From the NCBI GenBank assembly GCA_036365515.1, contig CM070873.1, positions 229,291,876-229,355,875 on the forward strand: DNA of 64,000 nt, given 5' to 3'. A program made the translations under genes and the position numbers. The notes beneath the pieces were generated by a model. It searched no databases, was not told where the DNA came from, and saw nothing but the letters and a program-made list of their open reading frames with translations. Below are positions 41,410 to 56,974 of the stretch, piece after piece. Positions within the stretch are counted from its first letter, which is position 1, and every line of letters begins with the position of its first letter. Origin of the DNA: Torymus aiolomorphi. Its lineage: Eukaryota > Arthropoda > Insecta > Hymenoptera > Torymidae.

Positions 41410-44400
41410 ATCCTATTTTCGTTTCTTTTAGGTTTTTCCCCGATTTTATAATTGGATATGCATTCTGGCCATAAAACTGTACCAAAAAAAAATTGGCGAC
41501 CAAATTGAATCCCCGGAACACCCTTAAAAAGTCGATTATATAGGGGTGGAAGTGGAAAAAAAATTCTATTTTCGTTTCTTTTAGTTTTTTCCCCGATTTT
41601 ATAATTGGTTACGCATTCTGGCCATAAAACAATACCAGAAAAAAATTCGCGACCAAATTGAATCCCCGGAACACCCTTAAACAGTCGATTATATAGGGGT
41701 AGAAGTGGAAAAAAAATTCTATTTTCGTTTCTTTTAGGTTTTTCCCCGATTTTATAATTGGTTACGCATTCTGGCCATAAAACAATACCAGAAAAAAATT
41801 CGCGACCAAATTGAATCCCCGGAACACCCTTAAAAATTCGATTATATAGGGGTGGAAGTGGAAAAAAAATTCTATTTTCGTTTCTTTTAGTTTTTTCCCC
41901 GATTTTATAATTGGCTACGCATTCTGGCCATAAAACAATACCAGAAAAAATTCGCGACCAAATTGAATCCCCGGAACACCCTTAAACAGTCGATTATATA
42001 GGGGTAGAAGTGGAAAAAAATTCTATTTTCGTTTCTTTTAGTTTTTCCCGATTTTATAATTGGTTACGCATTCTGGCCATAAAACAATACCAGAAAAAAA
42101 TTCGCGACCAAATTGAATCCCCGGAACACCCTTAAACAGTCGATTATATAGGGGTAGAAGTGGAAAAAAAATTCTATTTTCGTTTCTTTTAGTTTTTTCC
42201 CCGATTTTATAATTGGTTACGCATTCTGGCCATAAAACAATACCAGAAAAAATTCGCGACCAAATTGAATCCCCGGAACACCCTTAAACAGTCGATTATA
42301 TAGGGGTAGAAGTGGAAAAAAATTCTATTTTCGTTTCTTTTAGGTTTTTCCCGATTTTATAATTGGATATGCATTCTGGCCATAAAACTGTACCAAAAAA
42401 AATTGGCGACCAAATTGAATCCCCGGAACACCCTTAAAAAGTCGATTATATAGGGGTGGAAGTGGAAAAAAAATTCTATTTTCGTTTCTTTTAGTTTTTT
42501 CCCCGATTTTATAATTGGTTACGCATTCTGGCCATAAAACAATACCAGAAAAAAATTCGCGACCAAATTGAATCCCCGGAACACCCTTAAACAGTCGATT
42601 ATATAGGGGTAGAAGTGGAAAAAAAATTCTATTTTCGTTTCTTTTAGGTTTTTCCCCGATTTTATAATTGGATATGCATTCTGGCCATAAAACTGTACCA
42701 AAAAAAAATTGGCGACCAAATTGAATCCCCGGAACACCCTTAAAAAGTCGATTATATAGGGGTGGAAGTGGAAAAAAATTCTATTTTCGTTTCTTTTAGT
42801 TTTTTCCCCGATTTTATAATTGGTTACGCATTCTGGCCATAAAACAATACCAGAAAAAATTCGCGACCAAATTGAATCCCCGGAACACCCTTAAACAGTC
42901 GATTATATAGGGGTAGAAGTGGAAAAAAATTCTATTTTCGTTTCTTTTAGTTTTTTCCCCGATTTTATAATTGGTTACGCATTCTGGCCATAAAACAATA
43001 CCAGAAAAAATTCGCGACCAAATTGAATCCCCGGAACACCCTTAAACAGTCGATTATATAGGGGTAGAAGTGGAAAAAATTTCTATTTTCGTTTCTTTTA
43101 GGTTTTTCCCCGATTTTATAATTGGATATGCATTCTGGCCATAAAACTGTACCAAAAAAAAATTGGCGACCAAATTGAATCCCCGGAACACCCTTAAAAA
43201 GTCGATTATATAGGGGTAGAAGTGGAAAAAAAATTCTATTTTCGTTTCTTTTAGTTTTTTCCCCGATTTTATAATTGGTTACGCATTCTGGCCATAAAAC
43301 AATACCAGAAAAAATTCGCGACCAAATTGAATCCCGGAACACCCTTAAACAGTCGATTATATAGGGGTAGAAGTGGAAAAAAATTCTATTTTCGTTTCTT
43401 TTAGGTTTTTCCCCGATTTTATAATTGGATATGCATTCTGGCCATAAAACTGTACCAAAAAAAATTGGCGACCAAATTGAATCCCCGGAACACCCTTAAA
43501 AAGTCGATTATATAGGGGTGGAAGTGGAAAAAAAATTCTATTTTCGTTTCTTTTAGTTTTTTCCCCGATTTTATAATTGGTTACGCATTCTGGCCATAAA
43601 ACAATACCAGAAAAAAATTCGCGACCAAATTGAATCCCCGGAACACCCTTAAACAGTCGATTATATAGGGGTAGAAGTGGAAAAAAAATTCTATTTTCGT
43701 TTCTTTTAGGTTTTTCCCCGATTTTATAATTGGTTACGCATTCTGGCCATAAAACAATACCAGAAAAAAATTCGCGACCAAATTGAATCCCCGGAACACC
43801 CTTAAAAATTCGATTATATAGGGGTGGAAGTGGAAAAAAAATTCTATTTTCGTTTCTTTTAGTTTTTTCCCCGATTTTATAATTGGTTACGCATTCTGGC
43901 CATAAAACAATACCAGAAAAAAATTCGCGACCAAATTGAATCCCCGGAACACCCTTAAACAGTCGATTATATAGGGGTAGAAGTGGGAAAAAAATTCTAT
44001 TTTCGTTTCTTTTAGTTTTTTCCCCGATTTTATAATTGGTTACGCATTCTGGCCATAAAACAATACCAGAAAAAAATTCGCGACCAAATTGAATCCCCGG
44101 AACACCCTTAAACAGTCGATTATATAGGGGTAGAAGTGGAAAAAAAATTCTATTTTCGTTTCTTTTAGTTTTTTCCCCGATTTTATAATTGGTTACGCAT
44201 TCTGGCCATAAAACAATACCAGAAAAAAATTCGCGACCAAATTGAATCCCCGGAACACCCTTAAACAGTCGATTATATAGGGGTAGAAGTGGAAAAAAAA
44301 TTCTATTTTCGTTTCTTTTAGGTTTTTCCCCGATTTTATAATTGGATATGCATTCTGGCCATAAAACTGTACCAAAAAAAATTGGCGACCAAATTGAATC

Positions 44401-46306
44401 CCCGGAACACCCTTAAAAAGTCGATTATATAGGGGTGGAAGTGGAAAAAAATTCTATTTTCGTTTCTTTTAGTTTTTTCCCCGATTTTATAATTGGTTAC
44501 GCATTCTGGCCATAAAACAATACCAGAAAAAAATTCGCGACCAAATTGAATCCCCGGAACACCCTTAAACAGTCGATTATATAGGGGTAGAAGTGGAAAA
44601 AAAATTCTATTTTCGTTTCTTTTAGGTTTTTCCCCGATTTTATAATTGGATATGCATTCTGGCCATAAAACTGTACCAAAAAAAAATTGGTGACCAAATT
44701 GAATCCCCGGAACACCCTTAAAAAGTCGATTATATAGGGGTGGAAGTGGAAAAAAAATTCTATTTTCGTTTCTTTTAGTTTTTTCCCCGATTTTATAATT
44801 GGTTACGCATTCTGGCCATAAAACAATACCAGAAAAAAATTGGCGACCAAATTGAATCCCCGGAACACCCTTAAACAGTCGATTATATAGGGGTAGAAGT
44901 GGATAAAAAATTCTATTTTCGTTTCTTTTAGTTTTTTCCCCGATTTTATAATTGGTTACGCATTCTGGCCATAAAACAATACCAGAAAAAATTGGCGACC
45001 AAATTGAATCCCCGGAACACCCTTAAACAGTCGATTATATAGGGGTAGAAGTGGATAAAAAATTCTATTTTCGTTTCTTTTAGTTTTTTCCCCGATTTTA
45101 TAATTGGTTACGCATTCTGGCCATAAAACAATACCAGAAAAAAATTGGCGACCAAATTGAATCCCCGGAACACCCTTAAACAGTCGATTATATAGGGGTA
45201 GAAGTGGATAAAAAATTCTATTTTCGTTTCTTTTAGATTTTTCCCCGATTTTATAATTGGATATGCATTCTGGCCATAAAACTGTACCAAAAAAAAATTG
45301 GCGACCAAATTGAATCCCCGGAACACCCTTAAAAAGTCGATTATATAGGGGTGGAAGTGGAAAAAAAATTCTATTTTCGTTTCTTTTAGTTTTTTCCCCG
45401 ATTTTATAATTGGTTACGTATTCTGGCCATAAAACAATACCAGAAAAAAATTCGCGACCAAATTGAATCCCCGGAACACCCTTAAACAGTCGATTATATA
45501 GGGGTAGAAGTGGAAAAAAAATTCTATTTTCGTTTCTTTTAGGTTTTTCCCCGATTTTATAATTGGATATGCATTCTGGCCATAAAACTGTACCAAAAAA
45601 AAATTGGCGACCAAATTGAATCCCCGGAACACCATTAAAAATTCGATTATATAGGGGTGGAAGTGGAAAAAAAATTCTATTTTCTTTTCTTTTAGTTTTT
45701 TCCCCGATTTTATAATTGGTTACGCATTCTGGCCATAAAACAATACCAGAAAAAAATTGGCGACCAAATTGAATCCCCGGAACACCCTTAAACAGTCGAT
45801 TATATAGGGATGGAAGTGAAAAAAAAATTCTATTTTCGTTTCTTTTAGTTTTTTCCCCGATTTTATAATTGGTTACGCATTCTCGCCATAAAACTATACA
45901 AGAAAAAAATTGGCGACCAAATTGAATCCCCGGAACACCCTTAAACTGTCGATTATATAGGGGTAGAAGACGAAAAAAAATCTATTTTTGTTTCTTTTGG
46001 GTTTTTCCCCGATTTTCTTATTGCTTATCGATTCTGGCGATAAAACTGTTCCAAAAAAAAATTGGCGACTGAATTGAATCCCCGGAACACCCCCAAATAG
46101 TCGATTATATAGAGGTGGAAGTGGAAAAAAAAATTTTATTTTCGTTGCTTTTGGGTTTTTCCCCGATTTTATTGTTGCTTATCGATTCTAGCTATAAAAC
46201 TGTACAAGAAAAAAATTGGCGACCGAATTGAATCCCCGGAACACCCAAATAGTCGATTATATATGGGTGGAAGTGGAAAAAAAATTCTATTTTCGTTGCT
46301 TTTGGT
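41410..46306 (-). repeat. Left arm tandem array, about 32 units of 150-153 bp
   Basis: Each unit carries the landmark CTGGCCATAAAAC at steps of about 153. Two unit types tend to alternate. One has GGATATGCATTC, ACTGTACC, TTAAAAAGTCG and GGGGTGGAAG; the other has GGTTACGCATTC, ACAATACC, TTAAACAGTCG and GGGGTAGAAG. This gives a partial higher-order unit of about 306 bp. Length differences lie mostly in A or T runs. The last units towards the spacer (about 45890-46306) are clearly diverged. Confidence 0.93.
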
Positions 46307-46574
46307 TTTTTTTTGTCTGGAAATTTTATAGTCGCAGACCTGCGTGCTCGAGTCTGCATCGTGGCGAACGTTGTCTATACATAAGAAACTGTCTACATAC
46401 TGGGCTTGGAGTTTGTATAGATGACTCTAACCGCGGTACACAGGAGACCGCGCAGGGTTCCCACTACAAAATTTCAAGAAAAAAAAAATACTTTCCGATA
46501 TACGTTGTTAATTATTATGTACGCGCCGTGATTGGATCTTTTACCGCTCAGCCGTCGATATATTTTCGTTCGGT
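46307..46574. other. Unique central spacer of the foldback element
   Basis: About 268 bases without the repeat landmark and with more CG than the arms. No open frame or family was recognised. It would be the loop when the arms pair. It may be a remnant of the original internal part of an autonomous element or later captured DNA. Confidence 0.6.
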
Positions 46575-49500
46575 TATAATTATAAAATCGGGGAAAAAAC
46601 TAAAAGAAACGAAAATAGAATTTTTTTTCCACTTCCACCCCTATATAATCGACTTTTTAAGGGTGTTCCGGGGATTCAATTTGGTCGCCAATTTTTTTTG
46701 GTACACTTTTATGGCCAGAATGCATATCCAATTATAAAATCGGGAAAAAACCTAAAAGAAACGAAAATAGAATTTTTTTTCCACTTCTACCCCTATATAA
46801 TCGACTGTTTAAGGGTGTTCCGGGGATTCAATTTGGTCGCGAATTTTTTTCTGGTATTGTTTTATGGCCAGAATGCATATCCAATTATAAAATCGGGAAA
46901 AAACCTAAAAGAAACGAAAATAGAATTTTTTTTCCACTTCTACCCCTATATAATCGACTGTTTAAGGGTGTTCCGGGGATTCAATTTGGTCGCCAATTTT
47001 TTTCTGGTATTGTTTTATGGCCAGAATGCGTAACCAATTATAAAATCGGGAAAAAAACTAAAAGAAACGAAAATAGAATTTTTTTTCCACTTCCACCCCT
47101 ATATAATCGACTTTTTAAGGGTGTTCCGGGGATTCAATTTGGTCGCCAATTTTTTTTTGGTACAGTTTTATGGCCAGAATGCATATCCAATTATAAAATC
47201 GGGGAAAAACCTAAAAGAAACGAAAATAGAATTTTTTTTCCACTTCTACCCCTATATAATCGACTGTTTAAGGGTGTTCCGGGGATTCAATTTGGTCGCG
47301 AATTTTTTTCTGGTATTGTTTTATGGCCAGAATGCATATCCAATTATAAAATCGGGAAAAAACCTAAAAGAAACGAAAATAGAATTTTTTTTCCACTTCT
47401 ACCCCTATATAATCGACTGTTTAAGGGTGTTCCGGGGATTCAATTTGGTCGCCAATTTTTTTCTGGTATTGTTTTATGGCCAGAATGCGTAACCAATTAT
47501 AAAATCGGGAAAAAAACTAAAAGAAACGAAAATAGAATTTTTTTCCACTTCCACCCCTATATAATCGACTTTTTAAGGGTGTTCCGGGATTCAATTTGGT
47601 CGCCAATTTTTTTTTTGGTACAGTTTTATGGCCAGAATGCATATCCAATTATAAAATCGGGGAAAAACCTAAAAGAAACGAAAATAGAATTTTTTTCCAC
47701 TTCTACCCCTATATAATCGACTGTTTAAGGGTGTTCCGGGGATTCAATTTGGTCGCCAATTTTTTCTGGTATTGTTTTATGGCCAGAATGCGTAACCAAT
47801 TATAAAATCGGGGAAAAAACTAAAAGAAACGAAAATAGAATTTTTTTTCCACTTCCACCCCTATATAATCGACTTTTTAAGGGTGTTCCGGGGATTCAAT
47901 TTGGTCGCCAATTTTTTTTGGTACAGTTTTATGGCCAGAATGCATATCCAATTATAAAATCGGGGAAAAACCTAAAAGAAACGAAAATAGAATTTTTTTC
48001 TACTTCTACCCCTATATAATCGACTGTTTAAGGGTGTTCCGGGGATTCAATTTGGTCGCGAATTTTTTCTGGTATTGTTTTATGGCCAGAATGCGTAACC
48101 AATTATAAAATCGGGGAAAAAACTAAAAGAAACGAAAATAGAATTTTTTTCCACTTCCACCCCTATATAATCGAATTTTTAAGGGTGTTCCGGAGATTCA
48201 ATTTGGTCGCCAATTTTTTTTGGTACAGTTTTATGGCCAGAATGCATATCCAATTATAAAATCGGGGAAAAACCTAAAAGAAACGAAAATAGAATTTTTT
48301 TCCACTTCTACCCCTATATAATCGACTGTTTAAGGGTGTTCCGGGGATTCAATTTGGTCGCCAATTTTTTCTGGTATTGTTTTATGGCCAGAATGCGTAA
48401 CCAATTATAAAATCGGGGAAAAAACTAAAAGAAACGAAAATAGAATTTTTTTCCACTTCCACCCCTATATAATCGACTTTTTAAGGGTGTTCCGGGGATT
48501 CAATTTGGTCGCCAATTTTTTTTTTTGGTACAGTTTTATGGCCAGAATGCATATCCAATTATAAAATCGGGGAAAAACCTAAAAGAAACGAAAATAGAAT
48601 TTTTTTCTACTTCTACCCCTATATAATCGACTGTTTAAGGGTGTTCCGGGGATTCAATTTGGTCGCGAATTTTTTTCTGGTATTGTTTTATGGCCAGAAT
48701 GCGTAACCAATTATAAAATCGGGGAAAAAACTAAAAGAAACGAAAATAGAATTTTTTTCCACTTCCACCCCTATATAATCGACTTTTTAAGGGTGTTCCG
48801 GGGATTCAATTTGGTCGCCAATTTTTTTTGGTACAGTTTTATGGCCAGAATGCATATCCAATTATAAAATCGGGGAAAAACCTAAAAGAAACGAAAATAG
48901 AATTTTTTTCTACTTCTACCCCTATATAATCGACTGTTTAAGGGTGTTCCGGGGATTCAATTTGGTCGCGAATTTTTTCTGGTATTGTTTTATGGCCAGA
49001 ATGCGTAACCAATTATAAAATCGGGGAAAAAACTAAAAGAAACGAAAATAGAATTTTTTTCCACTTCCACCCCTATATAATCGAATTTTTAAGGGTGTTC
49101 CGGAGATTCAATTTGGTCGCCAATTTTTTTTGGTACAGTTTTATGGCCAGAATGCATATCCAATTATAAAATCGGGGAAAAACCTAAAAGAAACGAAAAT
49201 AGAATTTTTTTTCCACTTCTACCCCTATATAATCGACTGTTTAAGGGTGTTCCGGGGATTCAATTTGGTCGCCAATTTTTTCTGGTATTGTTTTATGGCC
49301 AGAATGCGTAACCAATTATAAAATCGGGAAAAAACTAAAAGAAACGAAAATAGAATTTTTTTCCACTTCCACCCCTATATAATCGACTTTTTAAGGGTGT
49401 TCCGGGGATTCAATTTGGTCGCCAATTTTTTTGGTACAGTTTTATGGCCAGAATGCATATCCAATTATAAAATCGGGGAAAAACCTAAAAGAAACGAAAA

Positions 49501-52500
49501 TAGAATTTTTTTCCACTTCTACCCCTATATAATCGACTGTTTAAGGGTGTTCCGGGGATTCAATTTGGTCGCGAATTTTTTTCTGGTATTGTTTTATGGC
49601 CAGAATGCGTAACCAATTATAAAATCGGGGAAAAAACTAAAAGAAACGAAAATAGAATTTTTTTTCCACTTCCACCCCTATATAATCGAATTTTTAAGGG
49701 TGTTCCGGGGATTCAATTTGGTCACCAATTTTTTTTTGGTACAGTTTTATGGCCAGAATGCATATCCAATTATAAAATCAGGAAAAAACTAAAAGAAACG
49801 AAAATAGAATTTTTTTTCCACTTCTACCCCTATATAATCGACTGTTTAAGGGTGTTCCGGGGATTCAATTTGGTCGCGAATTTTTTTCTGGTATTGTTTT
49901 ATGGCCAGAATGCGTAACCAATTATAAAATCGGGGAAAAAACTAAAAGAAACGAAAATAGAATTTTTTTTCCACTTCCACCCCTATATAATCGAATTTTT
50001 AAGGGTGTTCCGGGGATTCAATTTGGTCACCAATTTTTTTCTGGTATTGTTTTATGGCCAGAATGCGTAGCCAATTATAAAATCGGGGAAAAAACTAAAA
50101 GAAACGAAAATAGAATTTTTTTTCCACTTCCACCCCTATATAATCGAATTTTTAAGGGTGTTCCGGGGATTCAATTTGGTCGCGAATTTTTTTCTGGTAT
50201 TGTTTTATGGCCAGAATGCGTAACCAATTATAAAATCGGGGAAAAAACTAAAAGAAACGAAAATAGAATTTTTTTTCCACTTCTACCCCTATATAATCGA
50301 CTGTTTAAGGGTGTTCCGGGGATTCAATTTGGTCGCCAATTTTTTTCTGGTATTGTTTTATGGCCAGAATGCGTAACCAATTATAAAATCGGGGAAAAAA
50401 CTAAAAGAAACGAAAATAGAATTTTTTTCCACTTCCACCCCTATATAATCGACTTTTTAAGGGTGTTCCGGGGATTCAATTTGGTCGCCAATTTTTTTTG
50501 GTACAGTTTTATTCCCAGAATGCATATCCAATTATAAAATCCAGGAAAAACGTAAAAGAAACGAAAATAGAATTTTTTTTCCACTTCTAGCCCTATATAA
50601 TCAAGTGTTTAAGGGTCTTCCGGGGATTCAATTTGGTCGCGAATTTTTTTCTGGGATTGTTTTATGGCCAGAATGAGGAACCAATTATAAAATCGGGGAA
50701 AAAACTAAAAGAAACGAAAATAGAATTTTTTTTCCACTTCCACCCCTATATAATCGAATTTTTAAGGGTGTTCCGGGGATTCAATTTGGTCATCAATTTT
50801 TTTTTGGTACAGTTTTATGGCCAGAATGCATATCCAATTATAAAATCGGGGAAAAAACTAAAAGAAACGAAAATAGAATTTTTTTTCCACTTCTACCCCT
50901 ATATAATCGACTGTTTAAGGGTGTTCCGGGGATTCAATTTGGTCGCCAATTTTTTTCTGGTATTGTTTTATGGCCAGAATGCGTAACCAATTATAAAATC
51001 GGGGAAAAAACTAAAAGAAACGAAAATAGAATTTTTTTTCCACTTCCACCCCTATATAATCGACTTTTTAAGGGTGTTCCGGGGATTCAATTTGGTCGCC
51101 AATTTTTTTTGGTACAGTTTTATGGCCAGAATGCATATCCAATTATAAAATCGGGGAAAAACCTAAAAGAAACGAAAATAGAATTTTTTTCCACTTCTAC
51201 CCCTATATAATCGACTGTTTAAGGGTGTTCCGGGGATTCAATTTGGTCGCGAATTTTTTCTGGTATTGTTTTATGGCCAGAATGCGTAACCAATTATAAA
51301 ATCGGGGAAAAAACTAAAAGAAACGAAAATAGAATTTTTTTTCCACTTCCACCCCTATATAATCGAATTTTTAAGGGTGTTCCGGGGATTCAATTTGGTC
51401 ACCAATTTTTTTTTGGTACAGTTTTATGGCCAGAATGCATATCCAATTATAAAATCGGGGAAAAAACTAAAAGAAACGAAAATAGAATTTTTTTTCCACT
51501 TCTACCCCTATATAATCGACTGTTTAAGGGTGTTCCGGGGATTCAATTTGGTCGCCAATTTTTTCTGGTATTGTTTTATGGCCAGAATGAGTAACCAATT
51601 ATAAAATCGGGGAAAAAACTAAAAGAAACGAAAATAGAATTTTTTTTCCACTTCCACCCCTATATAATCGACTTTTTAAGGGTGTTCCGGGGATTCAATT
51701 TGGTCGCCAATTTTTTTTGGTACAGTTTTATGGCCAGAATGCATATCCAATTATAAAATCGGGGAAAAACCTAAAAGAAACGAAAATAGAATTTTTTTCC
51801 ACTTCTACCCCTATATAATCGACTGTTTAAGGGTGTTCCGGGGATTCAATTTGGTCGCCAATTTTTTTCTGGTATTGTTTTATGGCCAGAATGCGTAACC
51901 AATTATAAAATCGGGGAAAAAACTAAAAGAAACGAAAATAGAATTTTTTTCCACTTCCACCCCTATATAATCGACTTTTTAAGGGTGTTCCGGGGATTCA
52001 ATTTGGTCGCCAATTTTTTTTGGTACAGTTTTATGGCCAGAATGCATATCCAATTATAAAATCGGGGAAAAACCTAAAAGAAACGAAAATAGAATTTTTT
52101 TCCACTTCTACCCCTATATAATCGACTGTTTAAGGGTGTTCCGGGGATTCAATTTGGTCGCGAATTTTTTCTGGTATTGTTTTATGGCCAGAATGCGTAA
52201 CCAATTATAAAATCGGGGAAAAAACTAAAAGAAACGAAAATAGAATTTTTTTCCACTTCCACCCCTATATAATCGAATTTTTAAGGGTGTTCCGGGGATT
52301 CAATTTGGTCACCAATTTTTTTGGTACAGTTTTATGGCCAGAATGCATATCCAATTATAAAATCGGGGAAAAAACTAAAAGAAACGAAAATAGAATTTTT
52401 TTCCACTTCTACCCCTATATAATCGACTGTTTAAGGGTGTTCCGGGGATTCAATTTGGTCGCCAATTTTTTCTGGTATTGTTTTATGGCCAGAATGCGTA

Positions 52501-53000
52501 ACCAATTATAAAATCGGGGAAAAAACTAAAAGAAACGAAAATAGAATTTTTTTCCACTTCCACCCCTATATAATCGACTTTTAAGGGTGTTCCGGGGATT
52601 CAATTTGGTCGCCAATTTTTTTTGGTACAGTTTTATGGCCAGAATGCATATCCAATTATAAAATCGGGGAAAAAACTAAAAGAAACGAAAATAGAATTTT
52701 TTTCCACTTCTACCCCTATATAATCGACTGTTTAAGGGTGTTCCGGGGATTCAATTTGGTCGCCAATTTTTTTCTGGTATTGTTTTATGGCCAGAATGCG
52801 TAACCAATTATAAAATCGGGGAAAAAACTAAAAGAAACGAAAATAGAATTTTTTTCCACTTCCACCCCTATATAATCGACTTTTTAAGGGTGTTCCGGGG
52901 ATTCAATTTGGTCGCCAATTTTTTTTTGGTACAGTTTTATGGCCAGAATGCATATCCAATTATAAAATCGGGGAAAAACCTAAAAGAAACGAAAATAGGA
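46575..53000 (+). repeat. Right arm tandem array, about 42 units of 150-153 bp
   Basis: The same unit as the left arm in inverted orientation, with the landmark TTTTATGGCCAG about every 152 bases from 46710 to 52940. The same two unit types alternate. One diverged patch lies at about 50505-50780 (for example TTATTCCCAG in place of TTATGGCCAG, and ATAATCAAGTG in place of ATAATCGACTG). The right arm is about 1.5 kb longer than the left, so the arms are not simple mirror images. Confidence 0.93.
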
Positions 53001-53190
53001 TTTTTTCTGTGGATTGGTCTACGTAAAGGGTGCTTTGGAGGGTGGGGGTGGCTTGTTTTCTTAATGGTTTTTGGTTTTTTACATGTATTTTATCATTTTT
53101 TATGATAATAAACTCTGTCCAATTGGAAAAAAGCGATTTTTCAAAAATCGATTTTTCGTTGGATCCCAACGTTGCAAACTTCAAACACAT

Positions 53191-53198
53191 TAAATTCC
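53191..53198. repeat. Target-site duplication, right copy
   Basis: TAAATTCC directly follows the right end of the foldback element, identical to 41213-41220. Confidence 0.9.
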
Positions 53199-56729
<3,531 letters not shown>

Positions 56730-56737
56730 CAGAGCGG
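56730..56737. repeat. Target-site duplication of the 229-bp MITE, left copy
   Basis: CAGAGCGG precedes the element and is repeated exactly at 56967-56974. Confidence 0.9.
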
Positions 56738-56966
56738 ATGGGTCTGAAGTTTGCAACGTTGGAGTGCAACGAAATAAAAAAAATAATTCATTTTACTTCA
56801 CATTTATGCTATAAATAATATTAATTTTGCGTGTAGATTTAGTGTTTTATAGTATAAAATAACTTTAAAACAAAGGTTTAGATAAAATTTCCATTGTTTA
56901 AAAACTTCAATCAATCGTGAAAAATTATTTCGTTGCATATTCCAACGGTGCAAACTTCAGACCCAT
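56738..56966. mobile_element. Intact 229-bp MITE sharing ends with the foldback element
   Basis: The left end reads ATGGGTCTGAAGTTTGCAAC and the right end is its inverse (one difference within those 20 bases). A further CAACGAAAT block follows on both sides. The flanks are a perfect 8-bp duplication, CAGAGCGG. The body matches the reverse complement of the copy at 23930-24157. The first ~36 bases of the ends also match those of the 12-kb foldback element except at a handful of positions, and both have 8-bp duplications. Non-coding and dependent on a transposase not present here. Confidence 0.9.
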
Positions 56967-56974
56967 CAGAGCGG
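56967..56974. repeat. Target-site duplication of the 229-bp MITE, right copy
   Basis: CAGAGCGG, identical to 56730-56737. Confidence 0.9.

Larger units (their letters stand above)
41221..53190. mobile_element. 12-kb foldback-type DNA transposon, non-autonomous
   Basis: Both ends begin ATGTGTTTGAAGTTTGCAAC (the right one on the reverse strand). The outer tips of about 190 bases match with one difference seen (41298, G against A on the other end). Inside each tip is a tandem array of a roughly 153-bp unit; the two arrays face each other around a short unique spacer. A perfect 8-bp duplication (TAAATTCC) flanks the whole unit, showing that it inserted as one piece. Foldback elements of Drosophila have this plan of long inverted repeats built from tandem units. 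An 8-bp duplication fits the hAT or P superfamilies. No transposase is present. Near-identical tips suggest a recent insertion. Confidence 0.92.

Noticed and set aside
41221..53190. Regular tandem units considered as a CRISPR array or a centromeric satellite block
   Set aside because: Units are joined head to tail without unique spacers, the two arms are inverted, and transposon-like tips with an 8-bp duplication enclose the whole. This fits a foldback element better than either alternative.
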